DNA of 36,239 nucleotides, from the NCBI RefSeq assembly GCF_014203025.1, contig NZ_JACHID010000010.1, positions 76,688 through 112,926 of the forward strand. Reading direction: 5' to 3'. The translations under genes were made by a program, and so were the position numbers. Under the pieces are notes generated by a model that was not told the origin of the DNA, searched no databases, and was given only the letters and a program-made list of their open reading frames with translations. This DNA is from Desulfurispira natronophila (GTDB lineage Bacteria > Chrysiogenota > Chrysiogenetes > Chrysiogenales > Chrysiogenaceae). Of the stretch, positions 34,689-36,239 are shown piece after piece. Each line of letters starts with the position of its first letter. Within the stretch, counting starts at the first letter, position 1.

Positions 34689-36239
34689 TTAATTACTGGC
34701 GAGAGCATTGTTTACTTTATTAGCGGCACTACCATTAAGAAGGTACAGCGTCCAGTTGTTCCAGGGTCGCAGTCCCATGCTTTGAAAATCTGTTTTGCAG
34801 GTGGCATTATCGAAAGCTCCCAACATTGGGTAAACGGTGCCATCACCCATAACTTCATTCAGCATATAAAAGGTTTCTCCTGCTTGTGCCCACTGAAAGT
34901 TTTCAAGCTTGGCGTTGAACTCTAGCCCGCTGCTATCGAACAGATCATTCCAGTTAACGGAGCTGAGATCACCCTGGCAATCATCAATGGTATAACCTGA
35001 GTCCTGGATTTTTCCACGGAGTGCCCCAAGGTAGATATTGCGCTGATCATCGCTCAGGAAGTCAATGTGTAAACTTCTGCCGCCAATAGTGTAACGTTTG
35101 TCGTTATCAGTAAAGGTAATTTCCGTATCGAGCTTGCTGTTCAAGGTGTCAAGGGCTGTACAGTTATTTGCATCAGAGCAATTGCCTGTAACCTCCCCAA
35201 CTTTTTCTAAGACCGTGGCAGGTGATACCAGTGCGCGTATAGGGAGAGTTTGCCCTGTAAGGGGGTATACAGCAGCCTGGTCCAGACTGAATGCGCCCCC
35301 AAAGGTCAGGGAATCCCCATCAGTGCCAGCTGGGGCTGTTGTGCCTTCGTCGCTGTCGCTGCTGAAACAGTAATTGGAGTCTTCGCAACCGCTTGACTTG
35401 AACGCCTGCCTGTATACAGATATTGTGCCGTTGCCAGAAATGTGAATGACCCGCAGCGTCTCGTTGCCATCAGCGAGCGCTTTGACAGTCAGGCCCTGTG
35501 AGCTGCTGCTGTCCGTTACCGTGCCTCCGATAGCAGCAATTTCATCATTGGTGGTGGTAACGCTGAGAGTTGGGGCGTCAGGTGTTTCCTTGGCCAGCTC
35601 TTCTTTTACTTTGTCCAGATTCTCCATCACGATATTGGTCACGAGAGCCAGAATGGCGGTCTCAAATCCGGTGGTGGCAATGCCAGTAGTTGATTCGATA
35701 CTGGTGCGAACGGCAGCGGCAGTGCGGTTGATGACAGCGGCAACTTTTTTCAGTTCCGGGTCGGCGCTGACATCACCAAAGAGATCCTTGTCATCAGCCA
35801 GCCCCAGGTGTACCCGCAGTTCGGTGGCTATATGGGATGAATTGCGGTGGGGGTTTTGCATGATCTCCGATTGAATCATGGTGGTGAGGGGGGAGATGAT
35901 GGTTTTTCCGGCTGGAGTCAACAGGCGTTCCATATCGCTGCTGCTGGCAGCACGGATCATGCCAGCTTCACCGGCGATAGCCACGGCACCACTGGCTGTT
36001 GCCAGCTCAGCTACCAGAGGGTAGGTTTCCGGATTGTCAATGTCTGCTACATCAAGAGAGTAGCTGCCATCAGCATCCGTGGTGGCTGAAGGTTCATCGG
36101 TATCGCACAGTCCATTGCGGTTGAGGTCCAGGCAAACGTTAGCCGCTTCAACAGCGTCATCCAGGAGGACTTTGCCATCGATAGAAGTGAGAGTTACCTG
36201 CCCACCATTATTGTTGCCATTATCAGTTGGGTCAGGATC
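34689..36239 (-). CDS. Large secreted or surface protein, C-terminal part (N terminus outside window)
   Basis: At least 516 residues are open from 34689 to the window edge. The frame runs through the GTG at 35984, so no start is visible. The visible N-terminal part has a linker rich in Asn, Gly, Asp and Thr, then VCLDLNRNGLCDTDEP, whose DLNRNGLCDTDE (36093-36128) is a 12-residue EF-hand calcium loop, then ATTDADGSYSLDV of the kind found in bacterial surface beta-sandwich domains. The remainder is acidic, with Ser/Thr runs and cysteine pairs (GCEDSNYC, NCSDANNC). I do not recognise its family. Export is inferred from the calcium-binding and surface-type motifs. A signal peptide cannot be seen. 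The gene is convergent with the toxin-antitoxin pair. Confidence 0.7.
   Translation of the reverse strand, partial: DPDPTDNGNNNGGQVTLTSIDGKVLLDDAVEAANVCLDLNRNGLCDTDEPSATTDADGSYSLDVADIDNPETYPLVAELATASGAVAIAGEAGMIRAASSSDMERLLTPAGKTIISPLTTMIQSEIMQNPHRNSSHIATELRVHLGLADDKDLFGDVSADPELKKVAAVINRTAAAVRTSIESTTGIATTGFETAILALVTNIVMENLDKVKEELAKETPDAPTLSVTTTNDEIAAIGGTVTDSSSSQGLTVKALADGNETLRVIHISGNGTISVYRQAFKSSGCEDSNYCFSSDSDEGTTAPAGTDGDSLTFGGAFSLDQAAVYPLTGQTLPIRALVSPATVLEKVGEVTGNCSDANNCTALDTLNSKLDTEITFTDNDKRYTIGGRSLHIDFLSDDQRNIYLGALRGKIQDSGYTIDDCQGDLSSVNWNDLFDSSGLEFNAKLENFQWAQAGETFYMLNEVMGDGTVYPMLGAFDNATCKTDFQSMGLRPWNNWTLYLLNGSAANKVNNALASN

Overview
The window is one end-to-end stretch of a Gram-negative, flagellated, chemotactic bacterium. 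Evidence for this is a FliI-FliJ-MotE flagellar block, a CheV chemotaxis adaptor, an outer-membrane beta-barrel candidate, a multi-PAS sensor kinase with the HQWKQPL phospho-acceptor box, and zinc-ribbon forms of S14, S4, L36 and adenylate kinase. The gene arrangement resembles deep-branching Gram-negative anaerobes such as Chrysiogenota or Deferribacterota. That placement is an inference from gene content and is not proven by anything here.

Layout. (1) 1-2846, plus strand: end of fliI, then fliJ and motE, then a small secreted beta-barrel candidate with an Asn/Asp-rich insert. (2) 2971-3771, plus: uppP with a good promoter and a probable terminator. (3) 4189-9388, minus: a periplasmic amino-acid-type binding protein overlapping a 1343-residue six-PAS histidine kinase, with no transporter genes. 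(4) 9389-10125: a gene-poor gap, then tRNA-Ser(GGA) on the minus strand. (5) 10415-27903, plus: one unbroken 17.5 kb translation cluster, rpsL-rpsG-fusA-rpsJ-rplCDWB-rpsS-rplV-rpsC-rplP-rpmC-rpsQ-rplNXE-rpsNH-rplFR-rpsE-rpmD-rplO-secY-adk-infA-rpmJ-rpsMKD-rpoA-rplQ. It joins the classical str, S10, spc and alpha operons, lacks tuf between fusA and rpsJ and map between adk and infA, and ends at a strong intrinsic terminator. (6) 27997-31575: serA, ribF, cheV. (7) 31854-33440: prfC (release factor 3), preceded by a leader with a long perfect inverted repeat. (8) 33441-34688: an accessory patch with a VapBC-type toxin-antitoxin pair whose PIN toxin is frameshifted, flanked by short degenerate tandem repeats and overlapping hairpins. 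(9) 34689-36239, minus: the C-terminal part of a large secreted protein with an EF-hand-like loop, running off the window.

Most of the window is conserved housekeeping DNA. The parts most worth a second look are the binding-protein/kinase pair without a transporter, structured leaders inside the ribosomal supercluster (before rpsL, between rplN and rplX, before infA), the prfC leader, and the repeat-flanked broken toxin-antitoxin module. I found no CRISPR array, no complete insertion sequence, and no system I would call wholly undescribed.
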